Source: Sphingomonadaceae bacterium (GTDB taxonomy: Bacteria; Pseudomonadota; Alphaproteobacteria; Sphingomonadales; Sphingomonadaceae). Taken from it: DNA of 57,051 bases. Both the position numbers and the translations under genes were made by a program. This document shows, piece after piece, positions 1-8,393 of this stretch; the first letter of the stretch is position 1, and every line of letters starts with the position of its first letter. The stretch covers positions 1 to 57,051 of the forward strand of contig CANJQJ010000015.1 in the NCBI GenBank assembly GCA_947476425.1, in the 5' to 3' direction. Under the pieces are notes generated by a model that made no database searches, was not told the DNA's origin, and saw only the letters and a program-made list of their open reading frames with translations.

Positions 1-2
1 CC

Positions 3-197
3 CAAAACCCCTTCCATCAACCCCGCAAACCATCGACCACACGCGACGAAATAGGCGCTGCGGATACGCTCGTCCTGATCAAACCGACAGTGCGTCAGGA
101 CGCCAATCCAGACCAACTACCGCTCCGTCATGAATACGATGGGCTAATGATCGCTGCAACGCAAGGTTTCAAGAGAAAACTGATACAGAATGACTAA
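3..197 (+). CDS. possible 3' end of a CDS entering from outside the window
   Basis: Frame 3 is open from the first bases for 64 codons to a TAA at 195-197 and reads like ordinary protein (for example ADTLVLIKPTVRQD and LPLRHEYDGLMIAATQGF). No start is visible, so if real it is only a C-terminus. I do not recognise it. Frame 2 is also open as far as about 131 but gives an Arg/Pro/Ser-rich product typical of a shadow. A palindrome TTGTACAA follows at 200-207 and a CGCCTC/GAGGCG hairpin at about 220-237, both ahead of the MFS gene. Confidence 0.25.
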   Translation, partial: QNPFHQPRKPSTTRDEIGAADTLVLIKPTVRQDANPDQLPLRHEYDGLMIAATQGFKRKLIQND

Positions 198-306
198 TTT
201 TGTACAATCTGTCTAACAACGCCTCGTCGATGAGGCGCTTGTGTGCGGGCGGCTTTCAAGAGACTACAGAAAAGCGCCGCGAGCGTTAAAAAACAGGGGG
301 GATGGA

Positions 307-1647
307 ATGAGACATCGGAAAGGGCCGGATCGCATAGGTTTCGACGGCAAGGAACGCTGGTTTCTCTTGCTCCTTGGCTTGATCTACATGTTTAATTTTG
401 TCGATCGCACGATCATTGCGGTGGTTGGCGAATCGATACGGCACGATCTGGCGTTGAGCGATCTCCAGCTTGGAATGATGGGCGGACTGGCATTCTCGCT
501 ATTCTACGCTGCGCTCGGGATACCACTGGCGCGACTGGCGGAGCGGCGAAGCAGGATTGGCATTATCGCGGTCGTAACGACATTGTGGTCGGTCATGACG
601 ATGCTTTCGGGCGCTGCCGGAAGCTTCATACAGTTGCTGCTCTGCCGCATGGGCGTTGGTATTGGCGAAGCGGGATTTACGCCGGCGCTGGTCTCGATGA
701 TTTCCGATCGCTTCGCGCCGGGTCGTCGTGCCGTCGTCTTTTCGCTGATTGCGCTCGGTGTTCCGATTGGTGGAGCGCTTGCAGCGGTTGCGGGCGGCGC
801 GGTCGCACAGATGTTCGGGTGGCGACTGGCGTTCGTGGTCGTTGGAGTTCCCGGCCTGGTGCTGGCGTTGACGCTTGCGCTGACGATAAAGGAACCGGCG
901 CGGGCGGAAGGCACAAGGGCCGATACGCCTTCGTTCGGTGCTGTGCTGCGACGGTTGGGAAAATCACCGGCGTTCCTGCATTTCACGTGCGGAAGCGGGC
1001 TTGTGGCGCTGGTCGGCTTCGGATTGAACCTGTTCCTGATACCCCTGCTGGTGCGCAAGCATGGATTGCCGCTGCCGCAGGCCGGAATGATCTTCGCCTT
1101 GTCGTTCAGCCTCGCGACGGCGGTCGGCACCAGTTGTGGTGGCTTTGTCGCCGATATCCTCGGCCGGCGTGACATGCGCTGGTATGGTTGGGCGCCCGCG
1201 CTGTTGCTGTGCCTGGCGTTGCCGCTTTATCTTGGCGCGATTTATCAGGATGACTGGCGTTATCTTGTCGGCCTGCTCTTTTGTGCCACGGTTTGCCTTT
1301 ACGCGTTCATGCCCACGATCATGACTGTCACGCAGACACTCGTCGAGCCACGCATGCGTGCATCGGCAGCCGCATTGCATTCTTTCGGCCAGACCGTTGC
1401 CGGGTTGGGAATCGGATCAGTTCTTCTCGGCTTTCTCAGCGATCGGCTGGCCGCATCGTCTTTCGCTGGAGATTATGCTAGGATGTGCCTCGCTGCCAAG
1501 CCCGGCATGGCGCCGCACGAATGCCTGGTGGCTGCGGCCAACGGGCTACAGCACGCAATGCTGGCCATTGGCGTTTTCCTGCCGATCGCCATCTATAACT
1601 ACCTGCGCGCCGCGCGAAGTCTTCCACACGAGGCGCTACCGTCCTGA
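307..1647 (+). CDS. MFS transporter, spinster-like
   Basis: Major facilitator superfamily permease of about 446 residues, near the usual 400-450, with about 12 hydrophobic segments from residue 17 on. The N-terminal segment carries NFVDRT, as in spinster-type and hexuronate/organic-acid MFS members, and the cytoplasmic loop after the second segment is basic (RLAERRSRIG). A GTG at 241 would give a longer N-terminus, but ATG 307 follows a GGGGGG Shine-Dalgarno at about 295 and gives a normal cytoplasmic tail. Substrate cannot be read from the sequence. It converges on the MucR gene across a terminator hairpin. Confidence 0.85.
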   Translation: MRHRKGPDRIGFDGKERWFLLLLGLIYMFNFVDRTIIAVVGESIRHDLALSDLQLGMMGGLAFSLFYAALGIPLARLAERRSRIGIIAVVTTLWSVMTMLSGAAGSFIQLLLCRMGVGIGEAGFTPALVSMISDRFAPGRRAVVFSLIALGVPIGGALAAVAGGAVAQMFGWRLAFVVVGVPGLVLALTLALTIKEPARAEGTRADTPSFGAVLRRLGKSPAFLHFTCGSGLVALVGFGLNLFLIPLLVRKHGLPLPQAGMIFALSFSLATAVGTSCGGFVADILGRRDMRWYGWAPALLLCLALPLYLGAIYQDDWRYLVGLLFCATVCLYAFMPTIMTVTQTLVEPRMRASAAALHSFGQTVAGLGIGSVLLGFLSDRLAASSFAGDYARMCLAAKPGMAPHECLVAAANGLQHAMLAIGVFLPIAIYNYLRAARSLPHEALPS

Positions 1648-1680
1648 AAAGCGCGCGGATATTGTAAAAGCAAACAAAAA

Positions 1681-1707
1681 GGGCGCCGCCATCAACTGGC
1701 GACGCCC
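1681..1707. terminator. bidirectional intrinsic terminator
   Basis: Stem GGGCGcCGCCA / TGGCGaCGCCC with a 5-nt loop, an A-run on its left (1676-1680) and TCTATTTT on its right, between the convergent MFS and MucR genes. It can terminate either transcript. Confidence 0.75.
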
Positions 1708-1727
1708 TCTATTTTAGTGCGCGAAGA

Positions 1728-2210
1728 TCAATCCTTGGGCTTGCGCGTGCGCGGAGCACGACGGGCAGCCGGCTTCTTGACCGCGGCGGCAGGTGCTGCG
1801 GCCACTGGTGCCTTGGTCTTGCGTCCGAGACCGATCTGGTGAGCAAGCGAACGACGCTGTTCGGCGTAATTCGGTGCGACCATCGGGTAATCGGCAGGCA
1901 GCTTCCATTTGGCGCGATAGTCTGCTGGTGTCATCTGGTAATGGGTCATCAGATGACGCTTCAGCATCTTGAGCTTCTTGCCGTCTTCGAGGCAGACGAT
2001 ATAGTCGGGCTTGATCGACGCGCGGATCGAAACTGCCGGCTGCTGCTCTGGCTGTTCGACCTCGACGGATGCACCGAGGCTGCTCAGCGCCTTGAAGACA
2101 TTGCCGATCATCAACGGTAGATCGGCAGTTGCAACATTATTGTTGGCGACATGCGCAGCAACAATGTCTGCGGTCAGGGATAGGAGCATTTCGTTGGTTT
2201 GGTCGGTCAT
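1728..2210 (-). CDS. MucR/Ros family transcriptional regulator
   Basis: Zinc-finger-like DNA-binding regulator of 160 residues. The N-terminal half (NEMLLSLTADIVAAHVANNN) is the MucR oligomerisation region; the centre has the Ros/MucR core YIVCLEDGKKLKMLKRHL followed by MTHYQMTPADYRAKW, with the C/D/H/H ligand pattern. The C-terminus is Ala/Lys/Arg-rich. Family members repress or activate exopolysaccharide, motility and cell-cycle genes and bind AT-rich DNA with little sequence specificity. ATG 2210 is preceded by CAGGAGG. Whether it acts on the EPS genes or AT-rich gaps of this window is inference. Confidence 0.93.
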   Translation of the reverse strand: MTDQTNEMLLSLTADIVAAHVANNNVATADLPLMIGNVFKALSSLGASVEVEQPEQQPAVSIRASIKPDYIVCLEDGKKLKMLKRHLMTHYQMTPADYRAKWKLPADYPMVAPNYAEQRRSLAHQIGLGRKTKAPVAAAPAAAVKKPAARRAPRTRKPKD

Positions 2211-2671
2211 TGCGGCCTCCTGTTCTTCTTTGATTTGGCACAGATTTTCACTGTTCGGGTTTCTGAATTGCGGCCCAAACGAACTGGCATTTTTCTTCGG
2301 GGAACTAGTTAACCGCGCCTCAAAATCGCGCGCATTTTGTCCAGTTCCCTATAAAAATCAAGCGTTCTTTTGTGGTATCCGATTTGGCGGCAATTAGTCA
2401 TCCCGCTCATTGGCGCTCAACACGCAACTTCGTCGCTCAGGATCAAGCAAAGTGCGATTTTTGACATATGAAAATCTTGAATTGCCGATATCAGGAAGTC
2501 ATTGTTAATCGAAGTGGACAGCGCAAAACTTTGTATGCGTTGTTCAGATTTGCCAGATGTGTAGGCCCGATGACATTGTGTTGTGAGTAGAACCTAACCG
2601 AAAGATCCGTATCGCTATAAAATCAAATCGGCGGATTCTTTTCCCGGCACATGTCCGAAAACAGATTTATA
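2211..2671. other. intergenic region upstream of MucR, no gene recognised
   Basis: This 461-bp gap separates the MucR start from the L,D-transpeptidase stop. It is less GC-rich than the flanks, as expected of a MucR-autoregulated promoter region. A TTGACA at 2461-2466 lacks a convincing -10 partner. No credible small gene or terminator was seen. Confidence 0.5.
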
Positions 2672-3841
2672 TCAATCGGTGCGCGATATGGTCTCTGCTT
2701 GCGAGGGCGACTCCGGTACCAATCCAGAGAGATTTTTGTCCCGCTCATACACATCCGTTGCGAAGTGAATCTTGCCGCTCCCATCTGGTTCCGCGGTGAA
2801 ATAGCTGATGTAAATCGGCACAGCGCGATCGAGTTGTGCGGTTGTAGTCCTTCCCGACTTAATGACCGCATCAATTCGTGTTCGTGGCCATTCCGCACGA
2901 CGTTCGAGCAGTATTGAATCAAGATCAAAAGCGTTTCCGACACGGACGCAACCATGACTGAACGCTCTTGCTTCACGTTCGAACAATTGCTTGCTTGGCG
3001 TGTCATGGAGATACACGTTGTAGCTATTGGGCATCACCAGCTTCATTTGACCGAGTGAATTGTTTTCACCGGGGCGTTGCCGATAATGATTGCCATCGAC
3101 GACGACAAATCCCTTGCGTCTGGCTTCCGCAGGTTTTGTGCGCACAATGTTGCCGACGCTTTCGGCAACGATGCTTGAAGGGATTTCCCACCAGGGATTG
3201 AAGATGATTCCGGTAACTGCGGCTGCAAAAACGGGTGTTGGTGTGGATTTCTTGCCCACGACGACAGGCCAGCTGCGGATCGGCTTGCCATCTTCCCACA
3301 AAGTTACGGTAAATGTCGCTGCATTGACGATGAGGTGCCGATTGCCCAGCGAATGCGGCATCCAACGCCAGCGTTCCATATTGGCGGCGATGATTGCGCG
3401 CTGCGTGGGGTCAGCTGTGATGGCGTAGGCATTTTGCAGTTCGGCGTAAAAGGGATGGGTCGGACGTTGGCTTCCGAAGAAATTATCGAGAGTATTCGTG
3501 CTGAGCGAGTTCTCCAGTGCCGGCTCAAGGGTGAGCGGTTGGCCGTCTCCCGGGATCATCCAGCCATCGCGCTGACTGGACGAGGCAACGCCGAAGCGTA
3601 GCGCTCGGGCCAGTTGCAGCGCGGACTCGGTGCTGACGGTGTCGAGCGATTGCGGATCGCCTGACGCAATGGCAGATCGCACCGTATTTGCCTGGGCTGT
3701 CATTGGCGGCAGGGCATCATTCACCGCTGCGTCCAGCCATTGGGCAAGCCTCTCGGCCTGTGGAGCCTCCCAATGTGCAGCGTCCGCGCATGCGAAATCG
3801 GCTGTTATTAATGCAAGAAAAAGGAACATGTTACGGATCAT
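2672..3841 (-). CDS. L,D-transpeptidase (YcbB-like, YkuD domain)
   Basis: Periplasmic peptidoglycan cross-linking enzyme forming 3-3 (L,D) links. From ATG 3841 (389 residues) it begins with a clean signal peptide (MIRNMFLFLALITADFACADA); the upstream TTG at 3883 would bury that signal, so it is not preferred. The mid region (residues 60-200) resembles the YcbB scaffold domain. The catalytic YkuD part ends in SHGCVRVGN, with the nucleophilic Cys near residue 298 and the conserved HDTPSKQLF just before it. It is divergent from a second L,D-transpeptidase of another family 70 bp away, so the two may share a control region. Confidence 0.9.
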   Translation of the reverse strand: MIRNMFLFLALITADFACADAAHWEAPQAERLAQWLDAAVNDALPPMTAQANTVRSAIASGDPQSLDTVSTESALQLARALRFGVASSSQRDGWMIPGDGQPLTLEPALENSLSTNTLDNFFGSQRPTHPFYAELQNAYAITADPTQRAIIAANMERWRWMPHSLGNRHLIVNAATFTVTLWEDGKPIRSWPVVVGKKSTPTPVFAAAVTGIIFNPWWEIPSSIVAESVGNIVRTKPAEARRKGFVVVDGNHYRQRPGENNSLGQMKLVMPNSYNVYLHDTPSKQLFEREARAFSHGCVRVGNAFDLDSILLERRAEWPRTRIDAVIKSGRTTTAQLDRAVPIYISYFTAEPDGSGKIHFATDVYERDKNLSGLVPESPSQAETISRTD

Positions 3842-3911
3842 TGGCAGATTCTCGACGAAGCGGGCGGTTGAAGCGACGATCAACGCTACTACTTATTGAT
3901 AGATTGATGCT

Positions 3912-4574
3912 ATGATTAAGCCAGTCGGATTGGAGATCTTTGATCGAAAGCCTATGCAGCATTTAACGCCGTTTCTTCCTTCTCGACGCATGGTGATCGG
4001 TGGTGCAGCCGCCGCGCTTACTGCTCTCGTGGCGAATCCGGCTTGGGCGATCCGCAGTGAAACCAGTATCAAGCCTGCCTTGTTGCGGCGTGCCATGGCG
4101 GCATTCGACCGTCATCGTGGCCAGCTTTCGGCTCAGGACATGTTTGCGGTCGTCGATTTTTCAGCGGCATCGCGCGAACCACGCTTCCATCTCGTCGACG
4201 TGCTGACTGGAGCCACTTCGTCGTTGCTCGTTGCGCATGGCCGGGGTTCGGATCCCGAGCACAGCGGATGGCTCGAGCGCTTTTCCAATGAACCGGGATC
4301 CGCTGCATCTTCGTCGGGTGCCTATCTCACGGCCGATATCTATCAGGGCAAGCACGGTCGTTCGCGCCGGCTGATCGGCCTTGATCCCGAAAACAGCAAT
4401 GTCGAGGCGCGTGCAGTTGTGATCCATGCTGCATGGTATGTCGGGCCCGAGATGGTCCGCGATCACGGCAAGCTGGGTCGCAGCGAAGGCTGCTTCGCTT
4501 TTTCGGAAAACGATCTTCCGATGGTGCTGGAGCGGCTAGGTTCGGGCCGAATGATCTACGCCGACAAGGTCTGA
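3912..4574 (+). CDS. murein L,D-transpeptidase catalytic-domain protein (YkuD_2 type)
   Basis: Exported protein of up to 220 residues. A twin-arginine-like leader (SRRMVIGGAAAALTALVANP then AWA) is followed by the YkuD_2 domain: VIHAAWYV, then GKLGRSEGCFAF with catalytic Cys near residue 194. ATG 3912 lacks a Shine-Dalgarno; ATG 3954, with GAAAG upstream and a more compact signal peptide, is a realistic alternative start. It probably forms or edits L,D cross-links in the cell wall. It is divergent from a YcbB-like L,D-transpeptidase, and its stop abuts the stop of the following hypothetical gene. Confidence 0.85.
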   Translation: MIKPVGLEIFDRKPMQHLTPFLPSRRMVIGGAAAALTALVANPAWAIRSETSIKPALLRRAMAAFDRHRGQLSAQDMFAVVDFSAASREPRFHLVDVLTGATSSLLVAHGRGSDPEHSGWLERFSNEPGSAASSSGAYLTADIYQGKHGRSRRLIGLDPENSNVEARAVVIHAAWYVGPEMVRDHGKLGRSEGCFAFSENDLPMVLERLGSGRMIYADKV

Positions 4575-4865
4575 TCAGGCTTTGCTGTCGACTATCGCGG
4601 GCGGTGGCGTACCACCTGTCTCGATTGCCTGAGCGCTGTAGCCACCGCTCACCGAACCATTGGACTGCAAAGCTACGATCAGGTTCGCTGCGTTCATCCC
4701 TTCAATGCCACCATAATAGCGAAGCGGCTCCGCGGGCTTGGCTGGCGCGGCCGGCGTAGCCGAAGCTGAAGTCACAGCGGGCGGGCGTTCGGTTTTTTCG
4801 AAGAGCGTCCATCCCGGTGACGGGGTTCCACTTGTGGCGCTTGCTACGGGTAATATCGCGGACAC
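4575..4865 (-). CDS. small hypothetical protein, Ala/Pro-rich
   Basis: Unrecognised. The frame is open from GTG 4907, but GGAGGAG sits eight bases before GTG 4865, which I take as the start (about 96 residues, MSAILPVASATSG). The middle is Ala/Pro-rich, and the C-terminal half (LRYYGGIEGMNAANLIVALQ) looks like a short folded segment. No signal peptide or membrane span. It converges on the YkuD_2 gene with no spacer between stops. It may be a sphingomonad-restricted protein; function unknown. Confidence 0.55.
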   Translation of the reverse strand: MSAILPVASATSGTPSPGWTLFEKTERPPAVTSASATPAAPAKPAEPLRYYGGIEGMNAANLIVALQSNGSVSGGYSAQAIETGGTPPPAIVDSKA

Positions 4866-4981
4866 GGCAACTACTCCTCCATGTGGGAGGATAATGCTCG
4901 ATAACACTTAATGTCGTGTCGACAGGCGCGTTTAACGCGATGTTTAGGATTATTTGCCGTTTGATCTTGATCGGGGAAGTT

Positions 4982-5057
4982 TGGTGGGTCCGCCGGGATT
5001 CGAACCCGGGACCTCTCGATTAAAAGTCGCTTGCTCTACCAACTGAGCTACGGACCC
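4982..5057 (-). tRNA. tRNA-Lys (anticodon TTT)
   Basis: The minus strand folds into a full cloverleaf: acceptor GGGTCCG/CGGACCC, D arm with AGCTCAGTTGGTAGAGC, anticodon loop CTTTTAA (TTT, reading AAA/AAG), T arm with GGTTCGAATCC, discriminator A and an encoded CCA (complement of 4982-4984). It is 76 nt and sits between a small hypothetical gene and folK. Confidence 0.97.
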
Positions 5058-5083
5058 GCACCACGTGGCTTCCTTCGGCGGTC

Positions 5084-5593
5084 CTAGGCGGCACCGCGGC
5101 GGTGGTCAACCGGCTTACGGCTCGCGAGGCGTGTGCGAAGCTGGCGTATCGTCTGGCCGCTGAGCGGATCGCGCCAGTCTGCCGCAATGCTGATAAGCGG
5201 ATCGAGCACGAAGCGACGCATGCGAAAACCGGGATGTGGAATCGTGAGGCCGCGACTGGTCCAGCTACCTTGCGACCACAGGATGATGTCGAGATCGAGC
5301 ACGCGCGGCCCCCATCGCCGTCCGCGCCGCCGCCCGAAATCGGTTTCAATCCGCTTGAGCAGATGGAGCATTGCAACCGGATCGAGCGCGCTGGCGACAT
5401 GGGCAGCGCCATTGGCAAAGCTTCGTCCAGCAGGGCCAACGGCGGCGGTTCGGAATGTCGGGGCAACGTCGAGAAGCTCGACGCCATGTTCTGCCAGTGC
5501 GCCACAGGCTGCTGCCAAAATCTTGTCGGGTGCGCCGTAGCGGCGGTGGCGCCGGTTCGAGCCCAAGGCGATGACGTAGCTTGTCTTTCCCAT
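5084..5593 (-). CDS. folK: 2-amino-4-hydroxy-6-hydroxymethyldihydropteridine diphosphokinase
   Basis: HPPK transfers pyrophosphate from ATP to 6-hydroxymethyl-dihydropterin in folate synthesis. The 169-residue protein has the N-terminal ALGSN strand, FRTAAVGPAGRSFANGA, and the signature RRWGPRVLDLDIIL with the metal-binding aspartates, then IPHPGFRMRRFVLDPL. The length is normal. It lies divergently 23 bp from the uracil-DNA glycosylase, and no other folate gene is adjacent. Confidence 0.95.
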   Translation of the reverse strand: MGKTSYVIALGSNRRHRRYGAPDKILAAACGALAEHGVELLDVAPTFRTAAVGPAGRSFANGAAHVASALDPVAMLHLLKRIETDFGRRRGRRWGPRVLDLDIILWSQGSWTSRGLTIPHPGFRMRRFVLDPLISIAADWRDPLSGQTIRQLRTRLASRKPVDHRRGAA

Positions 5594-5616
5594 ATTAGAG
5601 CGCCTATCGCGGCTGA

Positions 5617-6303
5617 ATGGATACCGCCACCCCCCTTGAGACTTCGCTTCGACCTGCGCGCGAACCGGGTCGCGATTGCCCGCTTTGCCCCCGCCTTGCT
5701 GCCTTTCGTGATGAGCAGCGAGTCCAGCATCCCGATTGGTTCAACGCGCCGGTTCCTATTTTCGGGGACGAAAACGCCTGGCTGGCAATCGTCGGGCTTG
5801 CGCCCGGATTGCAGGGCGCCAATCGCACCGGCAGGCCATTCACCGGCGATTTCGCCGGGGTATTGCTCTACGAGACGCTTCTGAAATACGGCCTGGCGCG
5901 TGGCGATTACGCCGCCTCGCCGGAGGATGGCTTGACGCTCGAAGGCGCGATAATCGTAAATGCGGTGCGCTGCGTGCCACCGCAGAACAAACCGACTCCA
6001 GAGGAAATTCGTACCTGCCGGCCATTTCTGGAAAATCCCCTGGCCGCGCTGCCCAACCTCAAGGTGGTCGTCGCACTCGGCCAGATCGCGCACCAATCGG
6101 CGGTCAAGTCATTGCATGGCAAGCTGCCGAAATACCGATTCGGGCACCTTGCCGAGCATGTGCTGCCTTCTGGGGTGCGGCTGATCGATAGCTATCATTG
6201 CTCGCGCTATAACCAGAATACGGGACGGCTGACGGCCGAGATGTTCGATGCGGTGTTCGCGCGGGCTGTGGCCGTGGGAGTCGCAGCGGCGCCGGCTTGC
6301 TGA
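5617..6303 (+). CDS. uracil-DNA glycosylase, family 5 (UdgB type)
   Basis: Base-excision repair enzyme removing uracil and other deaminated bases. It has CPLCPRL at the N-terminus and later cysteines (RCVPP, TCRPFL) suited to the 4Fe-4S cluster of families 4 and 5. Motif 1 is GLAPGLQGANRTGRPFTGD, which lacks the Asp/Glu of families 1 and 4 and marks family 5. Motif 2 is SYHCSRYNQNTG. 228 residues is typical. Start ATG 5617 faces the folK start 23 bp away. Confidence 0.92.
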   Translation: MDTATPLETSLRPAREPGRDCPLCPRLAAFRDEQRVQHPDWFNAPVPIFGDENAWLAIVGLAPGLQGANRTGRPFTGDFAGVLLYETLLKYGLARGDYAASPEDGLTLEGAIIVNAVRCVPPQNKPTPEEIRTCRPFLENPLAALPNLKVVVALGQIAHQSAVKSLHGKLPKYRFGHLAEHVLPSGVRLIDSYHCSRYNQNTGRLTAEMFDAVFARAVAVGVAAAPAC

Positions 6304-6344
6304 ACTGGCAAGACTGGTTGCGCCGGTGGCGACCAGTGCGATCG

Positions 6345-7562
6345 TTAATGCATCGCGAGCACGAGATTGCGGACCTGCGGGTAGACCTGCTTTTCCCATT
6401 TGCTGCCGGCGAAGATGCCATAATGGCCCGCGCCCGCCTGGAGATGATGGCGCTTTAGATGAGGCCGCAGGCTTGAGCAGAGCGTGTGAGCTGCCGAGGT
6501 CTGGCCAACCGCGCAGATATCGTCGCGCTCCCCTTCCACGGTCAGCAGGGCGGTGTTTCGGATGGACGAAGGCTTTACCGTGCGGTTGCGGTGGATCAGT
6601 TCGCCTTTCGGGAGCAGCGCGCGTTGAAAAACGCGATCGATGGTCTCAAGATAGAACTCGGCGGTGAGATCGAGAACGGCAAGATACTCGTCGTAGAATT
6701 CCTTGATTTTGGCTGCCTCATCATCGCGTCCATTGGCGAGATGATCGTAGAGGATGCGGAATTGACCGGTGTGTCGCTCCATGTTCATTGCCATGAAAGC
6801 CGTGAGTTGGAGAAATCCCGGATAGACCTTGCGGCCGCGACCCGCGAAACGCATCGGGACGCGCGAAATGAGATTCTTTTCGAACCATTCGAAGGGTTTT
6901 TCAGTTGCGAGCTTGTTGACGACGGTGGGCGAGATGCGTGTATCCACGGGGCCGCCCATCAGAGTCATGGTGCGAGGCTGGCAGGGATTCTTGTCCTCGG
7001 CCATCAACGATACCGCAGCGAGCGTCTGCACGCAGGGCTGGCAGACCGCGAGCACATTGGAGCGTGGCCCGAGTTCCTCCAGAAAGCGGATTATATAGTC
7101 CACATAGTCGTCGAAACCGAAGCTGCCCGCGGTCTGGGGCACGTTGCGGGCATTGGTCCAGTCCGTGATGTAGACATCATGATCGCGCAGGAGAGTCTGT
7201 ACCGTGGCACGAAGCAGCGTCGCGAAATGTCCTGACAAGGGAGCCACGACCAGCATTTTGGGCTGCGGCGTATCGACATCATCCTTGGCGAAGTGAAGTA
7301 GATCGCCAAAAGGAAGGTTGAGTGTAACTTCCTCGCGTACCGCCACCTCGCGGTTACCGCATTGCACCGAATTTATCGCAAATGGCGGGCGGTTGTGGGT
7401 GACTCGGGCATTTTGAAATACATCGAGCATGGCGAAGGCTCTGCTCGGCAAGCCCCAGTCGGCGAGCGGGCCAAGGTTGTCCTTGAAGGCGAGCGCCATC
7501 CGAGCGGCGAGTCGGGCTGGCGCCATGGCGTCGGTCCAGGCCTGAAAACCTCGATACAGCAT
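6345..7562 (-). CDS. phaZ: intracellular polyhydroxyalkanoate (PHB) depolymerase
   Basis: Hydrolyses stored poly-3-hydroxybutyrate granules. From ATG 7562 it is about 405 residues and begins MLYRGFQAWTDAMAPARLAA, like the family N-terminus; the frame stays open to 7718 but the extension is Cys/His-rich noise, and AAGGGGCG lies ahead of 7562. VLAVCQPCVQTLAA is the lipase-box-like element with a Cys nucleophile known from Ralstonia PhaZa1. The C-terminus has LTVEGERDDICAVGQT and GAGHYGIFAG, carrying the Asp and His of the triad. No PHA synthase is in the window. It is divergent from a GST. Confidence 0.93.
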   Translation of the reverse strand: MLYRGFQAWTDAMAPARLAARMALAFKDNLGPLADWGLPSRAFAMLDVFQNARVTHNRPPFAINSVQCGNREVAVREEVTLNLPFGDLLHFAKDDVDTPQPKMLVVAPLSGHFATLLRATVQTLLRDHDVYITDWTNARNVPQTAGSFGFDDYVDYIIRFLEELGPRSNVLAVCQPCVQTLAAVSLMAEDKNPCQPRTMTLMGGPVDTRISPTVVNKLATEKPFEWFEKNLISRVPMRFAGRGRKVYPGFLQLTAFMAMNMERHTGQFRILYDHLANGRDDEAAKIKEFYDEYLAVLDLTAEFYLETIDRVFQRALLPKGELIHRNRTVKPSSIRNTALLTVEGERDDICAVGQTSAAHTLCSSLRPHLKRHHLQAGAGHYGIFAGSKWEKQVYPQVRNLVLAMH

Positions 7563-7703
7563 TTGAAATCGCCCCTTCGTCCAACGATGCGATTCGATGC
7601 ACCCATGATCGATAAATTGCGCATTCATTGTTGCATCGCAACATGAACGAACGCAAGATGGATCGTTAGAAAGCCGATGCCAATAGCTAACAAGGTGAGT
7701 CTC

Positions 7704-8360
7704 ATGTCGCGAGCGCAACTGACCCTGTCGAGCAAGAATTATTCTTCCTGGTCTCTCCGGGGCTGGCTGTTATGCCGGCTTGCGGGGCGCGAGGTCGATG
7801 AGCAGATGGTAGCGATGAACGATCCGGGCAACCGGGCGGAGCTGCTGCTGTTATCGCCCTCGGTGCTGGTGCCCAGGCTGACGCACGAGGGCGCCAGCGT
7901 CTGGGATACGCTGGCGATCGCCGAATATCTCAATGAGCTTTATCCCGACAAGGGCATGTACCCGCCGGATCGAATCGCGCGCGCCCATTGCCGCTCGATT
8001 TCGGGCGAAATTCATTCGGGCTTTTCAAATTTACGTTCCGCGCTGCCGATGAATCTCAAGATGCGGCACGAAACTTTCCCGGTATTCAGCGGCGCCAAGC
8101 CCGATATCGAGCGAATCGAGACGATCTGGCAGGAATGCATCGAACGCTATGGTGGCCCTTTCCTGTTCGGAACGCAGCCGACCGTCGCTGATGCGATGTT
8201 CGCCCCGGTGACGCGTCGATTCATCACGTACAATGTGACATTATCTCCGGTCGCGACGGCCTATTGCGAAACGATCAGCGCCTGGCCGCTCATGCAGGAA
8301 TGGATTACCGCTGCGGCCGCCGAGCCGGAAGAAATGGAAGAGCTCGAAGTCGAGTTTTGA
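7704..8360 (+). CDS. glutathione S-transferase family protein
   Basis: Protein of about 218 residues with an N-terminal thioredoxin-like domain (LTLSSKNYSSWSLRGWLL, catalytic Ser region; later SVLVPRLTHEGASVWDTLAI and AEYL for glutathione binding) and an all-helical C-terminal domain ending in an acidic tail. AAGGTGAG four bases ahead supports ATG 7704 over the in-frame ATG 7677. The usual role is glutathione conjugation or detoxification; substrate unknown. It ends in a shared terminator facing the MoxR gene. Confidence 0.9.
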   Translation: MSRAQLTLSSKNYSSWSLRGWLLCRLAGREVDEQMVAMNDPGNRAELLLLSPSVLVPRLTHEGASVWDTLAIAEYLNELYPDKGMYPPDRIARAHCRSISGEIHSGFSNLRSALPMNLKMRHETFPVFSGAKPDIERIETIWQECIERYGGPFLFGTQPTVADAMFAPVTRRFITYNVTLSPVATAYCETISAWPLMQEWITAAAAEPEEMEELEVEF

Positions 8361-8367
8361 ACGTCTT

Positions 8368-8388
8368 CCCCTCCCCGGAAGGGAGGGG
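8368..8388. terminator. bidirectional hairpin between GST and MoxR genes
   Basis: CCCCTCCC and GGGAGGGG form a perfect 8-bp stem around loop CGGAA in the 33-bp gap between two convergent stops. There is no U-run, so termination efficiency is uncertain. Confidence 0.55.
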
Positions 8389-8393
8389 CAGGA

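Noticed and set aside
2461-2466. TTGACA as a promoter for a small RNA in the MucR gap
   Set aside because: No -10 at 16-18 bp, no hairpin terminator and no start-coupled ORF downstream.
5102-5884. 260-codon plus-strand frame opposite folK
   Set aside because: Antisense to folK and overlapping the uracil-DNA glycosylase in another frame; no family features.
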